Shown one piece after another: positions 9,037-18,403 of a stretch of 55,105 nt of DNA. Within the stretch, counting starts at the first letter, position 1. Each line of letters begins with the position of its first letter. The notes beneath the pieces are model-generated. The model ran no database searches, had not been told where the DNA came from, and saw only the letters and a program-made list of their open reading frames with translations. The translations under genes and the position numbers were made by a program. The stretch is from Flavobacteriia bacterium (lineage in GTDB: Bacteria > Bacteroidota > Bacteroidia > Flavobacteriales_D > Crocinitomicaceae): positions 1-55,105 of the forward strand of contig CANHRS010000009.1 of assembly GCA_947463445.1 (NCBI GenBank). Reading direction: 5' to 3'.

Positions 9037-9914
9037 TGGTAATTAATCGGCGTACATCCACTCTACCACTCCTACTAGGCTTTACATTTATTGTAATGCT
9101 ATTTCTATCGTGTACCAAAGAAATTCAAATTGAATACCCAAAAACAGAAAAACAATTAGTGGTGGAAGGGTATATAGAACAAGGTAAATACCCCATTGTT
9201 TTTCTCACGAAATCGAGTCCCTATTTTGAAAAAATAGATAGTGCAAACATTGCAGAATTAATTGCGAGTTTTGCAAAAGTTACTGTAAGTTGCGATGGAA
9301 TTGAAGATGTACTAACCTTACGGTATAATGCTAATTATTTTCCTTCTTACTATTACGAAGGTACTTCATTTACGGGCGAAATTGGTAAATCATACACCCT
9401 AAAAATTGAGTTATCTGGTAAGACATATACTTCTACTACAAAAATTGTTGAACCAGTATCTATTGATTCTTACAGTATAATTAAACTAAAAAACAATAAT
9501 GTTCAAAAATTTATTGATGTACATTTTACAGATCCATCGTTGCAACCAAATTTTTACCGTGTATATGTTAAACGAATAGGAAAAGACTCGACTTTTTATC
9601 CATCCTATTTATCCACGTTTAGTGACTTTGGCTTTGATGGTAAACCATTTACCTACGAAGTAGTTCCATCCTATTCTCCCATAATTAGTACTGACAAAGA
9701 CAGTTATTTTATAGATGGAGATTCCGTGATTTTAAAATTTTGCACCATGGAAGAAAAGCAATATAATTATTGGAAAAAAATTGAAGGACAAATAGCATTA
9801 GCCAGTAACCCATTTGGAATTTCAAGTAGTGATCCTCCATCTACAATTACAGGAGGTGCATTGGGTATTTGGGCAGGATTGAGTTCAAAATATTATTCTA
9901 TAAAAATCAAATAA
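9036..9914 (+). CDS. DUF4249 family lipoprotein
   Basis: A 292-residue lipoprotein: N-terminal hydrophobic segment (10-25) and a lipobox cysteine at C26 (LFLSC). The mature N-terminus EKQLVVEGYIEQGKYPIVFLTKS is the usual opening of DUF4249 proteins (shown here in short: LVVEGYIE and PIVFLTKS), which occur next to TonB-dependent receptors in Bacteroidota. It starts on the last base of the receptor's stop codon, so the two are translationally coupled. The protein is somewhat short for the family (often 300-400 residues) but I see no frameshift. A surface or periplasmic accessory role to the receptor is an inference from context. Confidence 0.85.
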   Translation: MVINRRTSTLPLLLGFTFIVMLFLSCTKEIQIEYPKTEKQLVVEGYIEQGKYPIVFLTKSSPYFEKIDSANIAELIASFAKVTVSCDGIEDVLTLRYNANYFPSYYYEGTSFTGEIGKSYTLKIELSGKTYTSTTKIVEPVSIDSYSIIKLKNNNVQKFIDVHFTDPSLQPNFYRVYVKRIGKDSTFYPSYLSTFSDFGFDGKPFTYEVVPSYSPIISTDKDSYFIDGDSVILKFCTMEEKQYNYWKKIEGQIALASNPFGISSSDPPSTITGGALGIWAGLSSKYYSIKIK

Positions 9915-9965
9915 TCGATTAAACCTTTGATTATTTTGATAGTCCTATGTAAAAAACACGATTAA

Positions 9966-10511
9966 ATGGCTGACTATAGTGACAAAGAATTGCTGGAATT
10001 ATTCCGTTCGGAACAAGCTTCCTACGCATTCAATTTGTTAGTCAGAAAATACCAAAAGAAAATTTACGCGCATGTTCGTAGAATCGTCATAGACCATGAT
10101 GATGCTAATGATGTCGTACAAAACATTTTCATCAAAGTTTGGAAAGGGTTGGTAAAATTTAATGAACATTCTGAGCTTTATACATGGATATATCGAATTT
10201 CCGTGAATGAATCCCTCACATTTTTAAAGAAAAAAAGAACAAAATTTTTTATACCAATACACAATATTGAAAAGGAAATGTCGGACAAAATCGATGCTGG
10301 TGAACATTTTTTAGGAGATGAAATTGAAAGAAAATTACAAAAAGCCTTACTAACCTTACCCGAAAAACAACGCATTGTATTTAACTTACGATACTATGAT
10401 GAAATGCCTTATGAACAAATGTCGCAAGTACTAGGGACTTCCGTAGGAGCATTAAAAGCATCGTACCATATTGCAGCAAAAAAAATAGAAGAAAATTTAC
10501 TTGGACATTAA
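9966..10511 (+). CDS. ECF-type RNA polymerase sigma factor
   Basis: A 181-residue sigma-70 family protein of the extracytoplasmic function type. Region 2 covers about residues 20-85 (LLVRKYQKKIYAHVRRI, then DANDVVQNIFIKVWKGL and YTWIYRISVNESL), region 4 about 120-175 (LPEKQRIVFNLRYYDEMPY, then a helix-turn-helix GTSVGALKASYHIAAKKI); region 3 is absent as expected for ECF. It is followed by a single-span membrane protein and a secreted helical protein, the usual layout of an ECF sigma factor, its membrane-anchored anti-sigma factor and a periplasmic stress protein. It probably switches on an envelope-stress regulon. A large stem-loop spans its stop codon. Confidence 0.93.
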   Translation: MADYSDKELLELFRSEQASYAFNLLVRKYQKKIYAHVRRIVIDHDDANDVVQNIFIKVWKGLVKFNEHSELYTWIYRISVNESLTFLKKKRTKFFIPIHNIEKEMSDKIDAGEHFLGDEIERKLQKALLTLPEKQRIVFNLRYYDEMPYEQMSQVLGTSVGALKASYHIAAKKIEENLLGH

Positions 10512-10536
10512 ACCTTTCGAAAGGAAATGTGTCCAA
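10501..10536 (+). promoter_or_regulatory. stem-loop spanning the sigma factor stop codon
   Basis: An outer stem TTGGAC (10501-10506) / GTCCAA (10531-10536) encloses an inner perfect palindrome CCTTTCGAAAGG (10513-10524). No U-run follows, so it may tune expression of the downstream anti-sigma-like gene or stabilise the mRNA. Confidence 0.4.
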
Positions 10537-10549
10537 CTAATAAGAGAAC

Positions 10550-10966
10550 ATGGAAGAATTAAAAGACATAGCGCCCCATTTAAGTCAACTCCCTAAAAAG
10601 GATGCTTTTACAGCTCCGGAAGGGTATTTTGAAGACTTGCCATCCAGCATACAGGATTGTGTGATTGCGCAAACGAAAACAAGGTCACGCAACTTTTCAC
10701 CTGTTTGGGTTTTTAGCACTTTAGGAGTTGCATCTGTGCTTTGTGTATTGTTCTTTATAGGTAAATCACCCGAGGTGCATACTTCTATCTCCGAGCAAGA
10801 AGCGACTACCTACATAAACGAAAATTTGGAACAAGAATTTGATGAAACCTTATTAGCTGATGAACTAATAACTTCGGACAATAAAACACTTTCTTCGGAA
10901 GAAAACCTAGAAGAATATATCTTAAATCAAGATATTGATGAACAATTATTACGTGAAGAAATATAA
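10550..10966 (+). CDS. small single-span membrane protein, candidate anti-sigma factor
   Basis: A 138-residue protein with a cytoplasmic N-terminal part of about 55 residues, one membrane helix (about 57-74, FSTLGVASVLCVLFFIG) and an acidic C-terminal part rich in Glu and Asp. The N-terminus contains the APEGYFEDLPS motif (about 23-33) seen in many Bacteroidota proteins encoded right after ECF sigma factors. It has no zinc-binding HxxxCxxC motif of the ZAS anti-sigma class. I infer an anti-sigma role from position and topology; no family was recognised with certainty. Confidence 0.65.
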   Translation: MEELKDIAPHLSQLPKKDAFTAPEGYFEDLPSSIQDCVIAQTKTRSRNFSPVWVFSTLGVASVLCVLFFIGKSPEVHTSISEQEATTYINENLEQEFDETLLADELITSDNKTLSSEENLEEYILNQDIDEQLLREEI

Positions 10967-10975
10967 CTTTATCCT

Positions 10976-11404
10976 ATGAAAAATTTAATTATCTTATTAT
11001 TTGTGGTTTTAACTAGTTTTTCATTTTCGCAAAATGAATCGAAAAATGACAAAGTGGAAGCAATGAAAATTGCCTTTTTAACGAATAAGTTAAACTTAAC
11101 AGCAAAAGAAGCGCAATTATTTTGGCCGTTATATAATGAATACAGCCAAAAAATGGATGTATTACGCAGAGCTAAAAAATCAGAATACGACGAAATCAAA
11201 AGTAAAAATAGTACTCCAACGGACAAGGAAATCGAATCGTATATGGAAGAAGTATTCTTAACCAAACAGAAAGAATTAGACTTACAAAAAGAATATTATA
11301 ATAAATATGTTAAGATTCTTCCGGTAAAAAAAGTAGCGCAACTATATCGAGCTGAAAATCAATTTAAAAAAGAGTTATTACGCATCATTAAAGATAAAAA
11401 ATAA
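10976..11404 (+). CDS. secreted helical protein (Spy/CpxP-like periplasmic sensor candidate)
   Basis: A 142-residue protein with a signal peptide (about 1-18, ending SFSFSQ) and an all-helical, highly charged mature part (AMKIAFLTNKLNLTAKEAQLFW, then LPVKKVAQLYRAENQFKKELL near the C-terminus; only short parts quoted). The pattern LTxxEAxxFWPLYNEY plus LPxxKVAxLYRAExxFK is a recurrent one in Bacteroidota proteins encoded in ECF sigma/anti-sigma operons and resembles the LTxxQ architecture of Spy/CpxP chaperones. It follows the membrane protein by 9 nt. A periplasmic stress-sensing or chaperone role is inferred. Confidence 0.65.
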   Translation: MKNLIILLFVVLTSFSFSQNESKNDKVEAMKIAFLTNKLNLTAKEAQLFWPLYNEYSQKMDVLRRAKKSEYDEIKSKNSTPTDKEIESYMEEVFLTKQKELDLQKEYYNKYVKILPVKKVAQLYRAENQFKKELLRIIKDKK

Positions 11405-11409
11405 GTCTT

Positions 11410-12087
11410 TTGAATTCGTTAATAGCACAACTTACTGACACCTTTAGTCAGCATGCTAATCCTTCCAAAGCGGAGGAAATGGAATGCTACATGAAAAAAT
11501 TATTTCCATTTTTTGGAATTCAAGCACCAATTCGTAGAAAACTTCATAAATCGTGGTTAACACATGCATCCGAATTTGCACATACAACTGAGCATCGTTG
11601 GGAACTCGTGCGAGAATTGTGGGTACAAAACGAACGAGAATACCAACATACCTGTATCGATTGGATAGGAAGCTGGAAGAAAAAGGAATGTGTTGTTGAA
11701 GATGCCTCTCATCTAACCTGGATTTTGACAAACAAATCGTGGTGGGATTCCGTTGATATCATTGCTTCTCATTTTATAGGGAATTACTGCAAACACTTTC
11801 CCAAAGAAGGAAATCAACTTATTCAATCCTATCGCGCATCCTCTAATATCTGGTTAAACCGAACTGCCATTTTATTTCAATTGAAATATAAAAAAGAAAC
11901 AGATTTAAATTTATTGGAAGAAATCTGCTCACAATTTAAACCAAACAAAGAATTTTTTATTCAAAAAGCGATTGGTTGGAGTTTGCGTGAAGCTGGTAAA
12001 ACATTTCCAATAGAAGTTAAAGCGATGGTGGAAAGTTTGAAATTAAGTGGTTTGGCACGCAGAGAAGCATTACGAAGATTAGGGTAA
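11410..12087 (+). CDS. AlkD-family DNA alkylation repair protein
   Basis: A 225-residue HEAT-repeat DNA glycosylase of the AlkD type, which removes alkylated purines such as 3- and 7-alkylpurines. The diagnostic NKSWWDSVD block is at residues 108-116; W111/W112 and D116 fit the tryptophan and aspartate that line the active site of Bacillus cereus AlkD. I chose the TTG at 11410 as start because the family begins at this point (L-x-x-x-L-x-x-x-A-N-P-x-x-A-x-x-M) and no upstream ATG is in frame; the next ATG (M24) would cut off the first helix. It begins 5 nt after the preceding stop codon and is probably the last gene of the sigma operon. Confidence 0.85.
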   Translation: MNSLIAQLTDTFSQHANPSKAEEMECYMKKLFPFFGIQAPIRRKLHKSWLTHASEFAHTTEHRWELVRELWVQNEREYQHTCIDWIGSWKKKECVVEDASHLTWILTNKSWWDSVDIIASHFIGNYCKHFPKEGNQLIQSYRASSNIWLNRTAILFQLKYKKETDLNLLEEICSQFKPNKEFFIQKAIGWSLREAGKTFPIEVKAMVESLKLSGLARREALRRLG

Positions 12088-12129
12088 AATTTACACCCTA
12101 AATCATACCCTAAAACTCGATTAAAAATT

Positions 12130-12137
12130 TAACTTTG
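12130..12137 (+). promoter_or_regulatory. -7 promoter element of the amidophosphoribosyltransferase gene
   Basis: TAACTTTG followed by CAC is an exact Bacteroidota -7 box located 25 nt upstream of the ATG at 12163. No clear -33 TTG is visible. Confidence 0.6.
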
Positions 12138-12162
12138 CACCATAATTTACTAACGTAAACCT

Positions 12163-14064
12163 ATGAGTGATCCTATCAAACACGAGTGTGGTATCGCACT
12201 TATCCGATTAAAAAAGCCTCTTGAATTCTATTTAGAAAAATACGGAACGCCTTTTTACGCATTAAGTAAACTGCATTTGTTGATGGAAAAACAAAGCAAC
12301 CGTGGTCAAGATGGTGCGGGAGTTGCGAATATCAAGTTTGATATGAAACCTGGACAACGTTACATTTCTCGTCAGCGTTCTGTTCACAGCAAACCAACCC
12401 AAGACATCTTTGATTACATCAATGGGCGCTTTAAAGCAATCGAAGAACAAGACCCTTCCAAATTAAAAGATGTACAGTATTTGAAAGAAAATGCTGGATT
12501 TACAGGAGAATTGTTCTTAGGTCACTTGCGTTATGGAACGTTTGGAAGAAACAGCATCGAAAGCTGTCACCCATTCTTACGTCAAAACAACTGGATTACA
12601 CGTAACTTGGTGGTTGCGGGTAACTTCAACCTTACCAATGTTGATGAATTATTTGACGTATTGGTAGAAATTGGTCAACACCCAAAAGAAAAATCGGATA
12701 CCGTTACTGTACTAGAAAAAATTGGGCATTACTTGGATGAAGAAAACGATGAGATCTATCGTGATTTAGAATCTAAAGGATATGCTAAAAAAGATATATA
12801 CGACACCATTGCTAAAAACCTAAACGTCGAACGTATTTTGAAGCGTGCCTCTAGTGATTGGGATGGTGGATATGCGATGGCCGGTTTATTTGGTCATGGA
12901 GATGCGTTTGTATTACGTGATCCGGCAGGAATTCGTCCAGCATATTGGTTCGAAAACGACGAAGTATGTGTTGTAGCTTCCGAAAGACCTGTTATTCAAA
13001 CAGCATTCAACTTACAACAAGAAGATATTAAAGAATTAACACCTGGACATGCCTTAATCATCAAGAAAGAAGGAACTATTTCAGAAGTTAAAATCAACGA
13101 ACCAACAGTCAACAAAAGTTGTTCGTTTGAACGTATTTACTTCTCTCGTGGAAACGATGTGGAGATCTACGAAGAACGTAAACGATTAGGAGATTTAGTT
13201 GTTCCACAAGTATTAAAAACAATCGATTACGATTTAGATAACTCTGTATTCTCTTTCATTCCAAATACGGCTGAAACTTCCTTTTATGGAATGATCAAAG
13301 GCTTGGAAGATCATTTGAATGATGTAAAATACAAAGCGTTAGCAGCTATTCAAGGAAAACCAAGCGAAGAACAGTTAAAAGAAATTTTATTCAAACGTGC
13401 ACGTATTGAGAAGATTGCGATCAAAGATGCGAAATTAAGAACCTTCATTACGCAAGATGATCAACGCGATGAAATGGTTTCTAGTGTTTACGACATCACC
13501 TATGGTTCTGTTCACCGCGGTAAAGACAACTTGGTAATTATAGATGACAGTATTGTTCGTGGTACAACTTTAAAACAAAGTATCCTACGTATTTTAGACC
13601 GTTTAGGTCCTAAGAAAATTGTTGTTGTATCTTCTGCTCCGCAAATTCGTTTCCCAGATTGTTATGGTATCGATATGGCGATAATGGGTGATTTTATCGC
13701 ATTTGAAGCGGCAATACAATTATTGAAAGACACAAAACAAGACCATATCATTCAAGACGTTTACAAAAAATGTCAAGAGCAAACTAATCTTCCGAAAGAG
13801 CAAATTAAAAATTACGTAAAAGAAATTTACGCGCCTTTTACCGACGAACAAGTTTCTGCTAAAATTGCCGAATTGTTGACTCCAGAAAACATCCAAGCAG
13901 AAGTGGAAATCGTATATCAAACGGTGGAGAATCTACATAAAGCATGTCCTAAAAATCTTGGAGACTGGTACTTTACAGGCGATTATCCAACGCCAGGTGG
14001 TAATAAGGTGGTAAACAAAGCGTTTATGAACTACGTGGAAGGAAAGAACGTTAGGGCGTATTAA
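12163..14064 (+). CDS. purF: amidophosphoribosyltransferase, long Bacteroidota form
   Basis: A 633-residue enzyme for the first step of purine synthesis, glutamine + PRPP to phosphoribosylamine. The N-terminal Ntn glutaminase starts with the nucleophile at C9 (HECGIALI), implying removal of an eight-residue leader. SNRGQDGAG (about 46-54) and the phosphoribosyl/PRPP loop VIIDDSIVRGTTLK (about 462-475) are clear. It is some 130 residues longer than E. coli PurF, with an extended middle and C-terminal part, a form I know from Bacteroidota that can coexist with a second standard PurF; assignment as the main enzyme is therefore likely but not certain. It carries its own promoter and is not in a pur operon. 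Confidence 0.85.
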   Translation: MSDPIKHECGIALIRLKKPLEFYLEKYGTPFYALSKLHLLMEKQSNRGQDGAGVANIKFDMKPGQRYISRQRSVHSKPTQDIFDYINGRFKAIEEQDPSKLKDVQYLKENAGFTGELFLGHLRYGTFGRNSIESCHPFLRQNNWITRNLVVAGNFNLTNVDELFDVLVEIGQHPKEKSDTVTVLEKIGHYLDEENDEIYRDLESKGYAKKDIYDTIAKNLNVERILKRASSDWDGGYAMAGLFGHGDAFVLRDPAGIRPAYWFENDEVCVVASERPVIQTAFNLQQEDIKELTPGHALIIKKEGTISEVKINEPTVNKSCSFERIYFSRGNDVEIYEERKRLGDLVVPQVLKTIDYDLDNSVFSFIPNTAETSFYGMIKGLEDHLNDVKYKALAAIQGKPSEEQLKEILFKRARIEKIAIKDAKLRTFITQDDQRDEMVSSVYDITYGSVHRGKDNLVIIDDSIVRGTTLKQSILRILDRLGPKKIVVVSSAPQIRFPDCYGIDMAIMGDFIAFEAAIQLLKDTKQDHIIQDVYKKCQEQTNLPKEQIKNYVKEIYAPFTDEQVSAKIAELLTPENIQAEVEIVYQTVENLHKACPKNLGDWYFTGDYPTPGGNKVVNKAFMNYVEGKNVRAY

Positions 14065-14107
14065 GAAACGAGTGACGTGAGACGAGCGAAGTTAGAATAA
14101 TTTAAAA

Positions 14108-14998
14108 ATGAAAAAACAAACCGCTGTCATCTTTTATGTTCTCGCTGCGTATGTAGCGTTACAGTTTGCATGGTGGGGGTATCATTTAATTCAACTAACA
14201 AAAGAACTAGGGAAAACGGACGCAATAATTACAAAAAAAGTAATTATGATTACCGGAGAAGGGTTGGTGTTTTTCATGATCCTTTTTGTTGGTTTGTGGA
14301 GAATTCGAAGCGCGATCAAGCGCGATCAACAACTCAATGAACGTCAAAGTAATTTCTTATTATCCGTTACCCACGAGCTCAAAACACCCTTGGCTTCTAC
14401 GAAGTTATATTTACAAACTTTGATGAAACGTGATTTTGAACTAGAAAAACGGAATGCATTATTGCAAAAAGCACTACTCGAAAATCAACGCTTAGAAGAA
14501 ATGGTTGAAGCAATATTAACTGCCTCCCGCTTGGAAAATCAGACAATTGTAGCACATAAAGAATGGATTAACCTAAATGAACTTTTTACTGATCTTGCGA
14601 AACAATACAATACTCGTTTAGATAAAGAATGGATTGTATTAGATATTCACGAAAAAGTTTCCATAGAGACCGATGCATTTATGCTAAAGACCATTGTTAC
14701 TAACTTGATCGAAAATGCATACAAATACGCTGGAACGCAGGAAAAATTGGTCTTATTTTTATACCGCGACAAACAAAATAGTAAATTTGGCACAAAAGAT
14801 ACTGGACCTGGTGTAGCGCTAGAAAATCAAGCAGATATCTTTCATAAATTTGTACGACTTGAAAACGAAGAAACGCGATCGCAAAAAGGTACAGGGCTAG
14901 GGCTTTTTATCGCTTCCGAGTATGCAAAGATTATTGGTGGTAAAATTGAATACAAACAGAATAACCCAAAGGGTGCAATTTTTGAAATAACGTTATGA
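14108..14998 (+). CDS. sensor histidine kinase, no adjacent response regulator
   Basis: A 296-residue membrane histidine kinase: two membrane helices (about 6-28 and 47-66) with a very short loop between them, then a dimerisation helix with phospho-accepting H89 in SVTHELKTPLAS, and a catalytic domain with N203 (NLIENAYKYAG), DTGPG at 231-235 and GTGLGLFIAS at 261-270. All boxes are intact so it should be active. The loop of about 18 residues offers no room for a folded ligand-binding domain, so it probably senses a membrane cue or a partner. No response regulator lies nearby; instead the stop overlaps gpmI by 4 nt (ATGA), a coupling to glycolysis that may only reflect compact packing. Confidence 0.9.
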   Translation: MKKQTAVIFYVLAAYVALQFAWWGYHLIQLTKELGKTDAIITKKVIMITGEGLVFFMILFVGLWRIRSAIKRDQQLNERQSNFLLSVTHELKTPLASTKLYLQTLMKRDFELEKRNALLQKALLENQRLEEMVEAILTASRLENQTIVAHKEWINLNELFTDLAKQYNTRLDKEWIVLDIHEKVSIETDAFMLKTIVTNLIENAYKYAGTQEKLVLFLYRDKQNSKFGTKDTGPGVALENQADIFHKFVRLENEETRSQKGTGLGLFIASEYAKIIGGKIEYKQNNPKGAIFEITL

Positions 14999-16512
14999 CA
15001 AAAAACATTGGATTGATAATTTTAGATGGTTGGGGTATTGGGGATAAATCTAAATCCGACGCAATATACAATGCAAATACTCCGGTAATGGATGGTTTAT
15101 TAGCAAACTATCCATCTGCTACTTTGTTAACGTGTGGGGAAGATGTTGGTCTCCCAGATGGACAGATGGGTAATTCGGAAGTTGGACATTTAAATATCGG
15201 AGCTGGACGCATTGTTTACCAAGAATTAACCCGAATCAATAAATCCATTCGCGACAAAGAATTTTTTCAATTAGATGCTTTAGTTGACGCTTTTAAAACT
15301 GCAAAAGCAAACAATGTACCTGTACATTTAATCGGATTGGTTTCCAAAGGTGGTGTGCATAGTTCGCAAGAACATATTTATGCATTATGCGACATGGCAA
15401 AACAACAAGGTGTTGACAATGTATTCATCCATGCTTTTACAGACGGTAGAGATTGTGATCCTAAAAGCGGTTTACATTTTATCCAAGAATTAGAACAAGA
15501 ACTTACAAAAACAACTGGTAAAATTGCTTCTGTTGTTGGACGTTATTTTGCTATGGATAGAGATAACCGTTGGGAACGTGTTAAAAAAGCATATGATCTA
15601 CTGGTTTTAGGGAAAGGAACAGCCGTAAATTCTGCCGAAGAAGCGATTAAAAATTCTTACGAAAACAATGTAACGGACGAATTCATCGAACCAGCATATA
15701 TATCTGCAAATGGTCAACCAATTGCAACAATTAAAGATGGAGATGTTGTTATTTCGTTTAATTTCAGAACAGACAGACCACGTGAAATCGTTACTGCCTT
15801 AACCCAAAAAGATTTCCCGGAATTTGAAATGAAGAAATCAAAACTTCATTTATATACGATGACGAATTACGATGCAACCTTTGAAAATGTGCGCGTAATT
15901 TATGAAAAAGATAATTTAGTAAATACACTAGGAGAAGTACTTACAAAAGTAGATCGTACGCAAGTACGTATTGCGGAAACTGAAAAATACCCGCATGTAA
16001 CCTTCTTTTTTAGTGGTGGACGTGAGCAAGTTTTCCCAAATGAAACACGTATTTTAGTGAATTCACCAAAAGTTGCAACCTATGATTTACAACCTGAAAT
16101 GAGTGCACCCGAAATAAAGGATAAAATCATTACGAGTATGCAAAATGAGCAACCAAACTTCTTTTGTTTGAACTTTGCTAATCCAGACATGGTAGGTCAT
16201 ACAGGTGTTTATAACGCAATTCAAAAAGCGGTTGAAACAGTAGATACTTGTTTGGGAGAAGTAATAACTGCAGGGAAAGCACTTGGCTATGAATTTTTAG
16301 TCATTGCGGACCATGGGAATGCAGATTTTGCTCTAAATGCAGATGGTTCACCAAATACCGCACATTCGTTAAATCCTGTTCCGGTTGTTTTGGTTACCAA
16401 CGATGAGATCCAACTAGAAAATGGTATTTTGGCAGATGTAGCACCAACCATTTTGGGTCGCTTAGGGATTGCAACGCCGCTAGAAATGACAGGAAGAAAT
16501 TTAGCTAAATGA
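14995..16512 (+). CDS. gpmI: 2,3-bisphosphoglycerate-independent phosphoglycerate mutase
   Basis: A 505-residue two-domain metalloenzyme interconverting 3- and 2-phosphoglycerate. D11 (ILDGWGIGDK) and the phosphoserine nucleophile S61 (MGNSEVGHLNIGAGR) are conserved, as are HAFTDGRD in the transferase insertion, the metal-binding NFANPDMVGHTG near residue 395 and ADHGNAD near residue 440. Full length and colinear with the family. The first four bases overlap the histidine kinase stop, and the hydrolase gene follows after 15 nt. Confidence 0.97.
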   Translation: MTKNIGLIILDGWGIGDKSKSDAIYNANTPVMDGLLANYPSATLLTCGEDVGLPDGQMGNSEVGHLNIGAGRIVYQELTRINKSIRDKEFFQLDALVDAFKTAKANNVPVHLIGLVSKGGVHSSQEHIYALCDMAKQQGVDNVFIHAFTDGRDCDPKSGLHFIQELEQELTKTTGKIASVVGRYFAMDRDNRWERVKKAYDLLVLGKGTAVNSAEEAIKNSYENNVTDEFIEPAYISANGQPIATIKDGDVVISFNFRTDRPREIVTALTQKDFPEFEMKKSKLHLYTMTNYDATFENVRVIYEKDNLVNTLGEVLTKVDRTQVRIAETEKYPHVTFFFSGGREQVFPNETRILVNSPKVATYDLQPEMSAPEIKDKIITSMQNEQPNFFCLNFANPDMVGHTGVYNAIQKAVETVDTCLGEVITAGKALGYEFLVIADHGNADFALNADGSPNTAHSLNPVPVVLVTNDEIQLENGILADVAPTILGRLGIATPLEMTGRNLAK

Positions 16513-16527
16513 CTGATAAACTAGTAT

Positions 16528-17289
16528 ATGCTGTTACACTATAAAGAAATTGGCGAAGGTAAACCTTTAGTAATTTTACATGGACTTTTTGGTACCTCCG
16601 ATAATTGGCAAACACATGCAAAAAAATTAGGAGAATATTATCGCGTAATCTTGGTAGATCAACGAAACCATGGACATTCACCTTGGTCAGAAGATTTCAC
16701 ATACGAACATTTAGCAGACGATTTAGAACGTTTAATCCTACACCTTGGAATAGATCAATTCACACTTATCGGACATTCGATGGGAGGTAAGACAGCTATG
16801 TATTATTCCCAAAAATATCCTAACCGTTTAGAAAAAATGGTGGTGGTAGATATTGGTATTAAGCGTTATCCAATGCACCACAACGAAATCATTAAAGGCA
16901 TTAAATCTATTGATTTATCCACTATTGAATCTCGATCAGCGGCAGAACAAGCGATGTTACCATTTGTAGATTCGTATGGTGTACGTCAATTTCTTCTTAA
17001 AAATTTATATTGGGTGGAAAAAGGGAAATTGGCATGGCGTATGAATGTGGATGTGCTCGAACGCGAAATGGAAGAAATCTTAGCGCCTATACCTACCATC
17101 GAAGTTTGGACACCTACCCTATTTTTGCGTGGAGCAATGTCGAATTATATTTTGGATGAAGATTGGGATGCTATTGAAGAAATATTTCTAGATGCAACAC
17201 TTGAAACAATAGAGAATGCTGGTCATTGGGTACATTCCGAACAACCAGAAGAATTTATTGAAAAGGTATTAGGGTTTATAATTCGATAA
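16528..17289 (+). CDS. alpha/beta hydrolase (YbfF-type esterase)
   Basis: A 253-residue alpha/beta hydrolase. The oxyanion region HGLFGTSDNW (18-27) and the nucleophile elbow GHSMGG (S84) match the YbfF/ABHD11 esterase group, and the catalytic histidine is in ENAGHWVHSEQPEEF (about residue 236). No signal peptide, so cytoplasmic. It is the last gene of the kinase-gpmI-hydrolase unit and its stop lies 2 nt from the convergent prfB stop. The physiological ester substrate is unknown. Confidence 0.88.
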   Translation: MLLHYKEIGEGKPLVILHGLFGTSDNWQTHAKKLGEYYRVILVDQRNHGHSPWSEDFTYEHLADDLERLILHLGIDQFTLIGHSMGGKTAMYYSQKYPNRLEKMVVVDIGIKRYPMHHNEIIKGIKSIDLSTIESRSAAEQAMLPFVDSYGVRQFLLKNLYWVEKGKLAWRMNVDVLEREMEEILAPIPTIEVWTPTLFLRGAMSNYILDEDWDAIEEIFLDATLETIENAGHWVHSEQPEEFIEKVLGFIIR

Positions 17290-17291
17290 AA

Positions 17292-18377
17292 TTAATTCCC
17301 GTAGGTCATTAAATAAGACTTTAAGAACTCGTTAATTTCACCATCCATAATAGCCTCAACATTTCCAGATTCATACCCAGTACGTACGTCTTTGACTAAT
17401 TTATACGGATGCATCACGTAGTTACGAATTTGAGAACCCCATTCTATTTTCTTTTTATTTGCCTCAATTTCGTTTCTTTTTTCCATACGCGCACGTAATT
17501 CTAACTCATATAATTGCGAACGTAATAACTGCATTGCTTTTTCTTTATTCGCTAATTGCGAACGAGATTCCGAGTTTTCAATGATAATTCCTGAAGGCGC
17601 GTGACGTAATCGAACCGCAGTTTCTACCTTATTTACATTTTGTCCACCTGCACCACTTGCACGCATGGTTTCAAAACTAATATCTGCAGGATTTATATAA
17701 ATTTCAATCGTATCGTCTACCAACGGATATACATATACCGAAGCAAACGAAGTATGACGTTTCGCATTCGAATCAAATGGAGAAATACGCACTAAACGAT
17801 GCACCCCATTTTCACCTTTCAAATACCCAAAAGCAAAATCACCTTCAAACTCGATGGTTACCGTTTTAATCCCTGCAACGTCGCCTTCCTGGTAGTTTAA
17901 TTCTTTCAGTTTATAGCCGTTCTTTTGTCCCCACATCATGTACATACGCATCAACATGGACGCCCAATCACAACTTTCAGTACCTCCAGCACCAGAAGTA
18001 ATTTGAAGTACAGCGCTTAGTTGGTCTTCTTCCCCGGAAAGCATGTTCTTTAATTCCAATTCTTCTACTTTGGTCTTCAAATCTGTATACGATACATCCA
18101 ATTCAGCCTCCGTAGCCTCTCCTTCTTTAAAGAAATCTAATAATACTTCTAAATCTTCTGCTGCAGCCGCCAATTCCTCATAGGTTGTAATCCAAAATTT
18201 AAGCGAACGGATATTTTTCATTTCCGCCTCTGCTTTTTTAGGGTCATCCCAAAAAGAAGGATCTTGCGATTTTAATTCTGCCTCCTGCAGTTGTACCTTT
18301 TTTTCAGGAATTTTAAGGTAATTAGAAATTGCTTGTATACGCGTTTGTAATTCTTTAACTTGATCTTGGTTAACCAT
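17292..18377 (-). CDS. prfB: peptide chain release factor 2, without programmed frameshift
   Basis: A 361-residue class I release factor. The stop-codon-reading SPF tripeptide is at 199-201 (RISPFDS) and the peptidyl-tRNA hydrolysis motif GGQ at 244-246 ([10 protein letters not shown]), so it reads UGA and UAA. In most bacteria an in-frame UGA after about codon 25 forces a +1 shift; here the equivalent position reads TAC CTT AAA (residues 20-22) and the frame is continuous from ATG to stop, so the autoregulatory frameshift is absent. It is encoded convergently to the hydrolase gene and downstream of kup on the same strand (26 nt). Confidence 0.96.
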   Translation of the reverse strand: MVNQDQVKELQTRIQAISNYLKIPEKKVQLQEAELKSQDPSFWDDPKKAEAEMKNIRSLKFWITTYEELAAAAEDLEVLLDFFKEGEATEAELDVSYTDLKTKVEELELKNMLSGEEDQLSAVLQITSGAGGTESCDWASMLMRMYMMWGQKNGYKLKELNYQEGDVAGIKTVTIEFEGDFAFGYLKGENGVHRLVRISPFDSNAKRHTSFASVYVYPLVDDTIEIYINPADISFETMRASGAGGQNVNKVETAVRLRHAPSGIIIENSESRSQLANKEKAMQLLRSQLYELELRARMEKRNEIEANKKKIEWGSQIRNYVMHPYKLVKDVRTGYESGNVEAIMDGEINEFLKSYLMTYGN

Positions 18378-18403
18378 TGTATTAAGTAGGAACGTTTTAA
18401 AAA

